A DNA stretch of 5,125 nucleotides, taken from contig CAMCQX010000145.1 of the NCBI GenBank assembly GCA_945876985.1, forward strand, positions 1 to 5,125. Direction: 5' to 3'. This stretch comes from Chitinophaga pinensis. GTDB taxonomy: Bacteria; Bacteroidota; Bacteroidia; UKL13-3. This document shows, in pieces, positions 1 to 5,125 of this stretch. The notes beneath the pieces were generated by a model. It did no database searches and was not told the DNA's origin. It was given only the letters and a program-made list of their open reading frames with translations. The position numbers and the translations under genes were made by a program. Position 1 is the stretch's first letter. The number at the start of each line of letters is the position of its first letter.

Positions 1-246
1 CAAAATATTTGCAGATTTTATTTGATGTTCGTCCATAAAAGCTGCCAAATCATTTACCATTAATTCAATAGTATGGTGCTCGGTATGTGGCGATTTTCCA
101 TGGTTTCGCATGTCAATGGTGTAAACAGAAAAGTGGTTTCCAAATTCAGATGCCAGGGTATGCCAATTATCTAACGAACCTAAAAAACCATGAATAATAA
201 TTAAGGTTTCAGGAGAGTTACCGTATTTTTTGTAGTTTAATTCCAT
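1..246 (-). CDS. Alpha/beta hydrolase, N-terminal part (cut by the left window edge)
   Basis: These are the first 82 codons of an alpha/beta-fold hydrolase, probably a YbfF/BioH-type esterase. Visible are the first beta strand ending in HGFLGS (residues 19-24), where HG normally forms part of the oxyanion hole, and DMRNHGKSP (45-53), a hallmark of the YbfF-like esterase group (D-x-R-N-H-G-x-S). The fragment stops at residues SANIL, just before the place where the family carries its GxSxG nucleophile elbow, so the catalytic Ser, Asp and His lie outside the window and activity cannot be judged. The ATG at 246 is the only possible start: an in-frame TAG lies 11 codons upstream with no other start codon between. 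The gene follows ftsE on the same strand, but a terminator and 103 nt separate them, so it probably has its own promoter. The family call is firm; the substrate is unknown. Confidence 0.88.
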   Translation of the reverse strand, partial: MELNYKKYGNSPETLIIIHGFLGSLDNWHTLASEFGNHFSVYTIDMRNHGKSPHTEHHTIELMVNDLAAFMDEHQIKSANIL

Positions 247-256
247 CTTTTGCTGC

Positions 257-283
257 TGGCTTTTAGCAAATAGCTTCTAGCCA
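257..283 (-). other. Imperfect hairpin in the leader of the hydrolase gene
   Basis: An 11-nt arm (257-267) and its partner (273-283) pair at 8 of 11 positions around a 5-nt loop, with a 3-nt internal mismatch. On the minus strand the hairpin ends 10 nt before the ATG of the hydrolase, so it would lie in its 5' untranslated region if transcription starts upstream. No T tract follows it in the minus direction, so it is not an obvious terminator. It could affect translation or be a chance or relic structure. Confidence 0.3.
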
Positions 284-313
284 AATATTTTGATTAAAGT
301 TTACAATTGAATG

Positions 314-340
314 AAAAAATGCTGGCTGCCAAAAGCCAGC
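314..340 (-). terminator. Intrinsic terminator of the ftsE operon
   Basis: Read on the minus strand, a 7-bp perfect stem (GCTGGCT at 340-334 with AGCCAGC at 327-321) closes a 6-nt loop and is followed by an A and six T residues (319-314). It begins 9 nt after the ftsE stop codon. The GC-rich stem stands out from the AT-rich surroundings. It should separate the ftsE transcript from the hydrolase gene downstream. Confidence 0.75.
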
Positions 341-349
341 TGCCTAAAA

Positions 350-1051
350 CTAGTTGCCCATTGACTTTTCTTCAATGGTAGCCAATTCATTAATTGAACC
401 TTTTTCGCATTTAATAATTCTTCCTTGAAACTTGGTTATTAATCTATAATCATGAGTTGCCATTAAAATGGCTGTTCCGCTTTTAGCAATTTTATGCAAT
501 AGTTCCATAATTCCATTGCTAGTTTCAGGATCTAAATTTCCTGTTGGTTCATCGGCTAAAATTACTGCTGGTTTATTTAATAATGCCCTTGCAATTACTA
601 AACGTTGTTGTTCGCCACCACTTAATTCAAAAGGCATTTTAAAGCTTTTTGTATCTAGTCCAACCATTTCCAAAACTTCATTGATCCTAGAATCCATTTC
701 AGCTTTGTTCTTCCAATCTGTGGCTTTTAGCACAAAATATAAATTTTCATAAACACTCCTATCAGTCAGTAATTGAAAATCTTGGAATACAATTCCAATT
801 TTCCTGCGTAAATATGGAATTTGATTATCTTTAAGTTGGTGTAAATTAAACTCGGCTACTTTACCTTCTCCCTTGTTTAATGCTAGTTCGGCATAAATTG
901 TTTTTAACAAAGTTGATTTACCACTTCCTGTTTGCCCAATTAAATAAATAAATTCTGATGCTAAAATTTCAATATTTACATTGGAAAGGATTAAAGTGTT
1001 TTGCTGAAAAACACTTACATTTTTTAAGTTAATAATTACAGATTTATTCAT
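350..1051 (-). CDS. ftsE: Cell division ABC transporter ATP-binding protein FtsE
   Basis: This is the cytoplasmic ATPase of the FtsEX complex, which in studied bacteria couples the divisome to activation of periplasmic peptidoglycan hydrolases and does not transport a known substrate. The 233-residue protein is a complete single ABC domain of normal FtsE length. Motifs seen: Walker A GQTGSGKST (39-47), Q-loop Q90 in FQDFQLL, signature LSGGEQQR (143-150), Walker B VILADEP with catalytic E168, D-loop NLDPE (172-176) and switch H200 in MATHDY. The stretch LRRKIGIVFQDF is typical of FtsE rather than of general exporters. The ATG at 1051 is preferred over an in-frame TTG at 1060, which would add only three residues. 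A 67-residue gene lies 28 nt upstream and is probably cotranscribed. FtsX is not next to it. LolD-type lipoprotein ATPases are the main alternative family but fit less well. Confidence 0.9.
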   Translation of the reverse strand: MNKSVIINLKNVSVFQQNTLILSNVNIEILASEFIYLIGQTGSGKSTLLKTIYAELALNKGEGKVAEFNLHQLKDNQIPYLRRKIGIVFQDFQLLTDRSVYENLYFVLKATDWKNKAEMDSRINEVLEMVGLDTKSFKMPFELSGGEQQRLVIARALLNKPAVILADEPTGNLDPETSNGIMELLHKIAKSGTAILMATHDYRLITKFQGRIIKCEKGSINELATIEEKSMGN

Positions 1052-1079
1052 ATTTAACAATTTTATGTATTTTTTTTAT

Positions 1080-1283
1080 TTATAATTCAAATGGAGTAAC
1101 CTGACCAAATGGAACTTTATGCATTAATTCTTTAATTTTTTCTATTTCTAAACCAAGGCCACATCTCTCTAAAGCCTTTTCAGGCCTATCGGTTCTGGTA
1201 TAACAAACAAGAGTAAAGTTGTCATCTCTTATTTGTAAATAATCTGGAATTTTTGCAACTCCTTTTATTTTAACTAAATACAT
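1080..1283 (-). CDS. Small conserved-looking protein of unknown function upstream of ftsE
   Basis: I do not recognise this 67-residue protein. It has no signal peptide or membrane segment, so it should be cytoplasmic. The N-terminal half looks beta-rich (MYLVKIKGVAKIPDYLQIRD, then FTLVCYTRT). A charged helix-prone part follows (DRPEKALERCG at 32-42, then EIEKIKELMHKV), ending in VPFGQVTPFEL. Cysteines are at 27 and 41, and no metal-binding motif is evident. The ATG at 1283 is chosen because a longer reading to 1439 starts at TTG and runs antisense through the control region and signal-peptide codons of the divergent lipoprotein gene. Real coding is supported by the non-random protein composition, by good -7 promoter matches just upstream, and by tight spacing (28 nt) to ftsE, which suggests an operon. 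A link to cell division is inference from position only. Confidence 0.7.
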   Translation of the reverse strand: MYLVKIKGVAKIPDYLQIRDDNFTLVCYTRTDRPEKALERCGLGLEIEKIKELMHKVPFGQVTPFEL

Positions 1284-1294
1284 AAATATTTTAA

Positions 1295-1327
1295 TTGATT
1301 TTTTTTGAACAAAAATAATTATAATTG
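1295..1327 (+). promoter_or_regulatory. Candidate promoter for the OmpA-like/TPR lipoprotein gene
   Basis: On the plus strand TTG (1295-1297) is followed after 22 nt by TATAATTG (1320-1327), one mismatch from TAnnTTTG. The start of transcription would fall near 1333-1336, giving a leader of about 25 nt. The element overlaps the candidate minus-strand promoters and a 10-bp perfect palindrome AATTATAATT (1317-1326), which lies at the exact centre of the divergent spacer. One protein bound here could affect both directions, but this is only inference. Confidence 0.3.
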
Positions 1328-1341
1328 CTGCAACAAAACTA
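1310..1341 (-). promoter_or_regulatory. Candidate promoter(s) for the small gene and ftsE
   Basis: On the minus strand two 8-mers match the Bacteroidota -7 consensus TAnnTTTG exactly: TAGTTTTG (1341-1334) and TATTTTTG (1317-1310). The first has TTTC 20 nt upstream as a weak -33 element. The second has TTTG at 1337-1334, 16 nt upstream, which is slightly short. The second would give a leader of roughly 20 nt before the ATG at 1283. In such AT-rich DNA chance matches are common, so which one works, if either, is open. Confidence 0.4.
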
Positions 1342-1359
1342 TAAAATAATATGAGACAT

Positions 1360-3078
1360 ATGAAACAAGTTATTTTTACTGCTTCTTGCATTAGCTTAAT
1401 AGCTGCATGTAGCGTAAAAAACAACTTTACAAAAAACAATTACACAGTAACTCCAAATCCATTGGAATTAAAAGGAGACAGTGTAGAAATTATTATTAAC
1501 GCAAATGTTCCTGCTAAATCTATTAATCCTAAAACAATTATTACATTTTCTCCATATTTAAAGTGCGAAGATGGAACAGTAATAAATTTAAAGGAAACAA
1601 CAATAAAAGGTACAAAAGCAAAAGTTAGTGCAGATCAAACAGTTGACACTAAAATGGGTGGAAAAGTTTCATATAGCACTAAAATAGCTTACACACCAAA
1701 TATGAAACGTGCGCAATTAATGCCAAAATTTACTGCTTTAGGAAAAGAAGTTCCTATCACAGTTGGTGCATTAGCTGAAGGTACTATTGTTACTCCATTG
1801 TTGTTGAATAATAACGATCAAACAATTTTTACTAGCGATGATTACAAAGTTGAATTAGTAAACAAATCAATCAATATTTATTTTCCTTTAGATAATGATA
1901 AATTTAATCCAAAATTTTCAGCTGGTAAAAACTTAAGTAATAAAGCTCAAATAAAAGCTTTAGGCCTTTTGTTAAAAGCTGATACAAATTTTGTAGCAAG
2001 AGGAATTGCCATTAATGCTTATGCATCTCCAGATGGTGAATTAGATAGAAACACAAATTTATCGAAAGGTAGAGAAGAATCTACTTTCAAATTCTTCAAA
2101 AAAGAATTAAGAAAACTAGGTTTTACTGAAGTGAATGATGAAAACTTTACACGTGGTTATAGCAGTGCTGAAGATTGGTTAGGTTTTGAAAAAGCAATTA
2201 TTTCAAGTGATTATAAAGAAAAAGATGCAATTCTTGAAGTTTTACGAAACAAAGGAATTAGCGATGAAGAAAGAGAAGGCTTATTAAGACGTAATTTTCC
2301 TAAAGTTTGGGAAAAAGCAAAAGTTAGCGTTTTACCAAGTTTACGTAAATCGGAATTAATCATTAAAGGTGCAAGTCCAATGAAAACTGACGCGGAATTG
2401 CTTACTTTTTATGGTATGTACGATAAATTATCTCCAAAAGAATTATTTCATTTAGCTGTAGTTTCTACTGATTTAACTAAAAAACAAGAAGTTTTCAATG
2501 CTTATAATGCTATCAATAGTGAAGATTGGAGAAGTTATAACAATTTAGCTGTTGTGGCTATTCAACAAAATGATTTTACCGCTGCAAAAACTAATTTAGA
2601 TAAAGCTTTAGTTTTAAGTCCAGAAAATCCAACTTTATTAGCTAATTATGGTGTAGTTTATAAATTAACAGGAAACTATGCTGAAGCAATTAAATATTAT
2701 AACATGGCAGGAACTAAAGGTGCAGACGTAAGTTACAATTTAGGTTTATTAGCTGTAAAAAATGGTAATTATGTTGAAGCTGTTTCATCATTTACCAACA
2801 GTAAAATAAATGATTTTAATACTGCCTTAGCACTTTTGTTAAACGGAAATGCTGCTGCTTGTAAAGCTACAATTGATGGTTTGAATCCTGATGAATTAAA
2901 ATGGAATCATTATTATTTAAGAGCAGTTGCTGCTGCACGTTCTAACAATGCTGATGATGTAGCTGCTAACTTAATTAAAGCAATTGGCGCTAACAGCGAA
3001 GTAAGAAACATGGCAAAAAGTGACATGGAATTTGCTAAAATGTTTAGCAATCCTTTATTTCAAGGAGCAATTAGGTAG
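1360..3078 (+). CDS. Lipoprotein with OmpA-like domain and C-terminal TPRs
   Basis: This 572-residue exported lipoprotein probably has a structural or scaffolding role in the cell envelope. The start at 1360 gives a classic lipoprotein signal peptide: K2, hydrophobic core VIFTASCISLIAA, lipobox LIAAC with the lipidated Cys at 17. An ATG at 1351 would add only MRH. After Cys comes SVKNN, without an acidic surface-export signal, so a periplasm-facing outer-membrane anchor is likely. Residues about 27-165 form a beta-rich domain. Residues about 170-340 resemble the OmpA C-terminal domain: strand INIYFPL, then ASPDGELDRN (222-231) and LSKGR (234-238), then a helical insertion before a final strand near AKVSVLP. 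Three TPR-like repeats follow (about 390-423, 424-455, 456-483). The architecture resembles OmpA/TPR proteins of Bacteroides and Porphyromonas. The precise function is unknown. It stands as a single-gene unit, divergent from the ftsE operon. Confidence 0.85.
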   Translation: MKQVIFTASCISLIAACSVKNNFTKNNYTVTPNPLELKGDSVEIIINANVPAKSINPKTIITFSPYLKCEDGTVINLKETTIKGTKAKVSADQTVDTKMGGKVSYSTKIAYTPNMKRAQLMPKFTALGKEVPITVGALAEGTIVTPLLLNNNDQTIFTSDDYKVELVNKSINIYFPLDNDKFNPKFSAGKNLSNKAQIKALGLLLKADTNFVARGIAINAYASPDGELDRNTNLSKGREESTFKFFKKELRKLGFTEVNDENFTRGYSSAEDWLGFEKAIISSDYKEKDAILEVLRNKGISDEEREGLLRRNFPKVWEKAKVSVLPSLRKSELIIKGASPMKTDAELLTFYGMYDKLSPKELFHLAVVSTDLTKKQEVFNAYNAINSEDWRSYNNLAVVAIQQNDFTAAKTNLDKALVLSPENPTLLANYGVVYKLTGNYAEAIKYYNMAGTKGADVSYNLGLLAVKNGNYVEAVSSFTNSKINDFNTALALLLNGNAAACKATIDGLNPDELKWNHYYLRAVAAARSNNADDVAANLIKAIGANSEVRNMAKSDMEFAKMFSNPLFQGAIR

Positions 3079-3098
3079 ATACGTTGTATGAAACGTAT
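3079..3098 (+). other. Short hairpin directly after the lipoprotein stop codon
   Basis: ATACGTT (3079-3085) and AACGTAT (3092-3098) form a perfect 7-bp stem around a 6-nt loop, starting at the base after the TAG stop. It has no T tract and is AT-rich, so it is unlikely to terminate alone. It lies about 30 nt before the strong terminator and might stabilise the 3' end of the mRNA, or be chance. Confidence 0.3.
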
Positions 3099-3126
3099 TT
3101 GCAACAAATTATAAAATTATAAAACA

Positions 3127-3161
3127 AAAAAGCCATTCGTTTTCAAAACGAATGGCTTTTT
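3127..3161 (+). terminator. Strong intrinsic terminator after the lipoprotein gene
   Basis: GCCATTCG (3132-3139) pairs perfectly with CGAATGGC (3149-3156). The stem is extended by A5 (3127-3131) against T5 (3157-3161), and the loop TTTTCAAAA could itself pair partly. The T run serves as the termination tract on the plus strand, and the A run would serve on the minus strand, so it may work in both directions. It separates the lipoprotein gene from the sucC promoter. Confidence 0.85.
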
Positions 3162-3210
3162 GTTTGATATAAAAGCTAATATTTAACACAAAATATGCTA
3201 AATATTTTAA

Positions 3211-3240
3211 TTGTCTAATTAAGTATATCTGCTATTTTCG
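3211..3240 (+). promoter_or_regulatory. Probable sucC promoter
   Basis: TTG (3211-3213) followed after exactly 19 nt by TATTTTCG (3233-3240) fits the Bacteroidota -33/-7 arrangement, with one mismatch to TAnnTTTG. Transcription would start near 3246-3249, leaving a leader of about 25 nt before the ATG at 3272. No GC-rich hairpin or riboswitch-like structure is visible in the leader. The remaining part of this 193-nt spacer is AT-rich and holds only the hairpin and terminator listed separately. Confidence 0.5.
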
Positions 3241-3271
3241 TGCCCAATAAATAACCATCATTTAAAATAAA

Positions 3272-4492
3272 ATGAACATACACGAATACCAAGCTAAACA
3301 AATTTTAAAATCGTTTGGAGTTGCTGTGCAAGAAGGCATAGTTGCTGAAACAGCAGATGAAGCATACACAGCTGCACTTAAATTAAAAGAACAATACGGA
3401 AGCGATTATGTAGTTATAAAAGCTCAAATACATGCTGGTGGACGTGGCAAAGGAAGCATCATTGGTAAAGAACAACGTGGAGTTGCCGTTGCAAAAAATG
3501 CTGATAAAGCCAAAGAAATTACTAGTAATTTAATTGGAGGTACATTAGTGACTATTCAAACTGGGCCAAAAGGTAAATTGGTAAGTAAAGTTTTAGTTGC
3601 TCAAGATGTATATTATCCTGGCGATAGCGAACCTAAAGAATATTACATGAGTGTAATGTTAGATAGAGGACAAAGTAAAAATATTATTGTTTACAGTACC
3701 GAAGGTGGAATGGACATTGAGCATGTTGCTGAACATACTCCTCATTTAATACACAAAGAAACCATTGATCCTAAAGTAGGTTTACAAGCTTTTCAAGCGC
3801 GTAAAATTGCTTTTACTTTGGGTTGCGAAGGGGAGGCATTTAAGCAAATGGTAAAATTTGTTACTGCATTATATAAAGCATATTCAAATTCTGATGCTGC
3901 CATGTTTGAAATAAATCCAGTTTTAAAAACCAGCGACAATAAAATAATTGCAGTAGATGGAAAAGTTGATATTGACGACAATGCATTATACCGTCATCCT
4001 GATTACGCAGCAATGCGTGATACTGCTGAAGAAGATCCTACTGAAGTAGAAGCTAAAAAACATGATTTGAACTATGTGAAATTGGATGGAAACGTTGGTT
4101 GCATGGTAAATGGTGCCGGATTAGCAATGGCTACAATGGATATTATTAAATTAAGTGGTGGTGATCCTGCAAATTTTTTAGATGTAGGTGGAAGTGCTAA
4201 TGCAACAACTGTAGAAGCGGGTTTCCGTATTATTTTAAAAGATCCAAATGTAAAAGCTATTTTGATCAATATTTTTGGTGGAATTGTTCGTTGCGATAGA
4301 GTTGCTCAAGGTGTTGTTGATGCTTATAAATCGATTGGTAATATTCCTGTTCCAATTATTGTTCGTTTACAAGGAACAAATGCCGAAGCTGCTAAATTAT
4401 TAATAGATGAAAGTGGATTGAAAGTTTACTCTGCAATTGTATTAAAAGAAGCTGCTGATTTAGTTCAAAAAGCGGTAGCAGGTAATCTATAG
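3272..4492 (+). CDS. sucC: Succinyl-CoA ligase (ADP-forming type), beta subunit
   Basis: SucC forms a complex with SucD and interconverts succinyl-CoA and succinate in the TCA cycle with substrate-level phosphorylation of ADP or GDP. The 406-residue protein is complete and slightly longer than the E. coli protein (388). It starts with the family signature MNIHEYQAKQ and has an in-frame TAA 7 nt upstream, which fixes the start. The ATP-grasp domain shows K50 and GGRGKG (56-61) for nucleotide binding. Likely Mg2+ ligands are N215 in FEINP and D229 in VDGK. The C-terminal CoA-ligase domain shows NGAGLAMATMD (280-290), FLDVGGSAN (302-310), the CoA/phosphohistidine-contact loop GGIVRCD (336-342) and RLQGTNAE (365-372). 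The active-site phosphohistidine is in SucD, which is not in this window. A promoter before the gene and a terminator after it indicate monocistronic expression. ADP versus GDP preference cannot be read with confidence. Confidence 0.97.
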   Translation: MNIHEYQAKQILKSFGVAVQEGIVAETADEAYTAALKLKEQYGSDYVVIKAQIHAGGRGKGSIIGKEQRGVAVAKNADKAKEITSNLIGGTLVTIQTGPKGKLVSKVLVAQDVYYPGDSEPKEYYMSVMLDRGQSKNIIVYSTEGGMDIEHVAEHTPHLIHKETIDPKVGLQAFQARKIAFTLGCEGEAFKQMVKFVTALYKAYSNSDAAMFEINPVLKTSDNKIIAVDGKVDIDDNALYRHPDYAAMRDTAEEDPTEVEAKKHDLNYVKLDGNVGCMVNGAGLAMATMDIIKLSGGDPANFLDVGGSANATTVEAGFRIILKDPNVKAILINIFGGIVRCDRVAQGVVDAYKSIGNIPVPIIVRLQGTNAEAAKLLIDESGLKVYSAIVLKEAADLVQKAVAGNL

Positions 4493-4518
4493 TTTACAAT
4501 AAATTTAAACATATATTT

Positions 4519-4551
4519 AAAAACCAATTCTGTTTCAGAATTGGTTTTTTT
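4519..4551 (+). terminator. Intrinsic terminator of sucC
   Basis: CCAATTCTG (4524-4532) pairs perfectly with CAGAATTGG (4536-4544) around a 3-nt loop, flanked by A5 and T7 (4545-4551). It lies 26 nt after the sucC stop codon. It ends the sucC transcript with no room for a cotranscribed sucD and shields the convergent desaturase gene. Confidence 0.85.
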
Positions 4552-4586
4552 ATGGAAAAAATTGTATGAAGTTTATAATAAAAAAT

Positions 4587-4624
4587 AAAAAAAAAGCCAC
4601 TCGTAATCAACGAATGGCTTTTTT
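4587..4624 (-). terminator. Intrinsic terminator of the desaturase gene
   Basis: On the minus strand GCCATTCGT (4618-4610) pairs with ACGAGTGGC (4604-4596) across a 5-nt loop, with one T-G wobble. It is followed by nine T residues (4595-4587) and lies 12 nt past the desaturase stop. On the plus strand the wobble becomes a C-A mismatch, so the hairpin is better suited to minus-strand termination. Its stem closely resembles the terminator at 3127-3161. Confidence 0.8.
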
Positions 4625-4636
4625 ATTTCAATATTT

Positions 4637-5125
4637 TTATGCTACTCCCATAGCTTTTAAATGTAGCAAATGTGATTGTACTGCGCTTATTACAGTTGGA
4701 AATTCACGATATTTTACATCAAATTCTTTACAAGCTTGTTTTACTATTTTGTGAATTTGAGGATAGTGAACATGACTAATTTTTGGGAACAAATGATGTT
4801 CCACTTGAAAGTTTAATCCACCCATGAACCATGTCATGGTTTTACTTTTGGTTGCAAAATTAGCAGTGGTATTAATTTGGTGAATGGCCCATTCTGTTTC
4901 AATTTTATGAGATGAACCATTAGTATCAATAAAAGGCATGTCTTCTACAATATGTGCCAATTGGAATACAATGGCTATTACTAAACCAGTTACAAATACT
5001 ACGATAGAATAACCAACCAAAGTTTTTACAACGCCAGCAAGATAAAAAGGTAATAATAAAAACAAAAAGACATAAACAATTTTGGTGGTCCAAAATATAA
5101 AATGTTCTTTCAAATCCATTTTACG
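4637..5125 (-). CDS. Membrane fatty acid (acyl-lipid/acyl-CoA) desaturase, C-terminal part (cut by the right window edge)
   Basis: These 162 codons are the C-terminal half of an integral membrane di-iron fatty acid desaturase, which puts a double bond into acyl chains and so adjusts membrane fluidity. Residue numbers here count from the Met at 5119. Two hydrophobic segments (about 9-29 and 33-56) form a membrane hairpin. The motifs HQINTTANFA (80-89) and the third histidine box QVEHH (105-109, bases 4793-4807), followed by LFPKISHVHYP, are diagnostic of the linoleoyl-CoA/DesA3-like group. The other two histidine boxes should lie upstream, outside the window. The Met at 5119 is very probably internal: the frame is open to the edge (Arg-Lys precede it) and full-length relatives have about 360 residues. 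The gene is convergent with sucC and has its own terminator. Regiospecificity cannot be read from this part. Confidence 0.92.
   Translation of the reverse strand, partial: RKMDLKEHFIFWTTKIVYVFLFLLLPFYLAGVVKTLVGYSIVVFVTGLVIAIVFQLAHIVEDMPFIDTNGSSHKIETEWAIHQINTTANFATKSKTMTWFMGGLNFQVEHHLFPKISHVHYPQIHKIVKQACKEFDVKYREFPTVISAVQSHLLHLKAMGVA

Noticed and set aside
468..752. Plus-strand open frame of 94 codons
   Set aside because: It lies entirely antisense within ftsE, whose ABC motifs are intact, and shows no family features.
1052..1060. TTG start adding three residues to FtsE
   Set aside because: The ATG at 1051 is a stronger start codon and gives a normal FtsE N-terminus; the extra residues add nothing recognisable.
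1408..1425. Surface-export signal after the lipoprotein Cys
   Set aside because: The residues after Cys17 (SVKNN) lack the acidic cluster typical of Bacteroidota lipoprotein export signals.
1284..1439. N-terminal extension of the small minus-strand gene with a hydrophobic, membrane-like stretch
   Set aside because: It starts at TTG, covers the divergent spacer and runs antisense to the lipoprotein signal peptide. Its hydrophobicity comes from AT-rich and antisense sequence. The ATG at 1283 fits the promoter matches better.
3793..4269. Two short minus-strand open frames inside sucC
   Set aside because: They are antisense shadows of a clear, conserved coding sequence, with no start context or recognisable motif.
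4566..4754. Plus-strand open frame of 62 codons past the sucC terminator, containing several cysteines
   Set aside because: It runs through the desaturase terminator and antisense to the desaturase C-terminus. The Cys pattern is chance and there is no promoter.
4937..4963. QLAHIVEDM in the desaturase as a possible histidine box
   Set aside because: It has a single His and is a conserved non-box segment in this family. Only QVEHH is a true box in the visible part.
1..5125. A mobile element, CRISPR array, defence island or other novel multi-gene system
   Set aside because: There is no transposase, integrase, spaced direct repeat array, tRNA or unusual gene cluster. The genes are housekeeping or envelope types with uniform AT-rich composition.

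Overview
The window looks like an ordinary chromosomal segment of a member of the Bacteroidota. The DNA is strongly AT-rich. Start sites lack Shine-Dalgarno sequences and are preceded by A/T-rich leaders. Candidate promoters fit the Bacteroidota pattern (TTG or TTTG, then TAnnTTTG) better than sigma70. The protein families (FtsE, an OmpA-like/TPR lipoprotein, SucC, a membrane fatty acid desaturase) have the sequence style of that phylum. I cannot place it below phylum with confidence.

Layout, left to right: (1) the N-terminal 82 codons of an alpha/beta hydrolase on the minus strand, cut by the left edge just before the expected nucleophile elbow; (2) ftsE on the minus strand, ending in its own intrinsic terminator; (3) a 67-residue unrecognised protein on the minus strand, 28 nt upstream of ftsE and probably cotranscribed with it; (4) a short divergent intergenic region (1284-1359) carrying promoters for both directions; (5) a 572-residue lipoprotein on the plus strand with an N-terminal beta-rich domain, a variant OmpA-like domain and C-terminal TPRs, closed by a strong terminator; (6) sucC on the plus strand, apparently a single-gene unit with its own promoter and terminator; (7) the C-terminal 162 codons of an acyl-lipid/acyl-CoA desaturase on the minus strand, convergent with sucC and with its own terminator, cut by the right edge.

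The genes do not form one pathway. FtsE and the lipoprotein both point to cell-envelope work (division/septal peptidoglycan hydrolysis and periplasmic or outer-membrane structure) and are transcribed divergently from a shared control region. SucC belongs to the TCA cycle and the desaturase to membrane lipid adjustment. Each transcription unit is closed by a recognisable intrinsic terminator, and two of these share nearly the same stem.

I found no mobile element, CRISPR array, tRNA, rRNA or defence-type system. The points most worth a second look are the non-canonical OmpA-like motif in the lipoprotein, the small protein linked to ftsE, and the related hairpins between genes.
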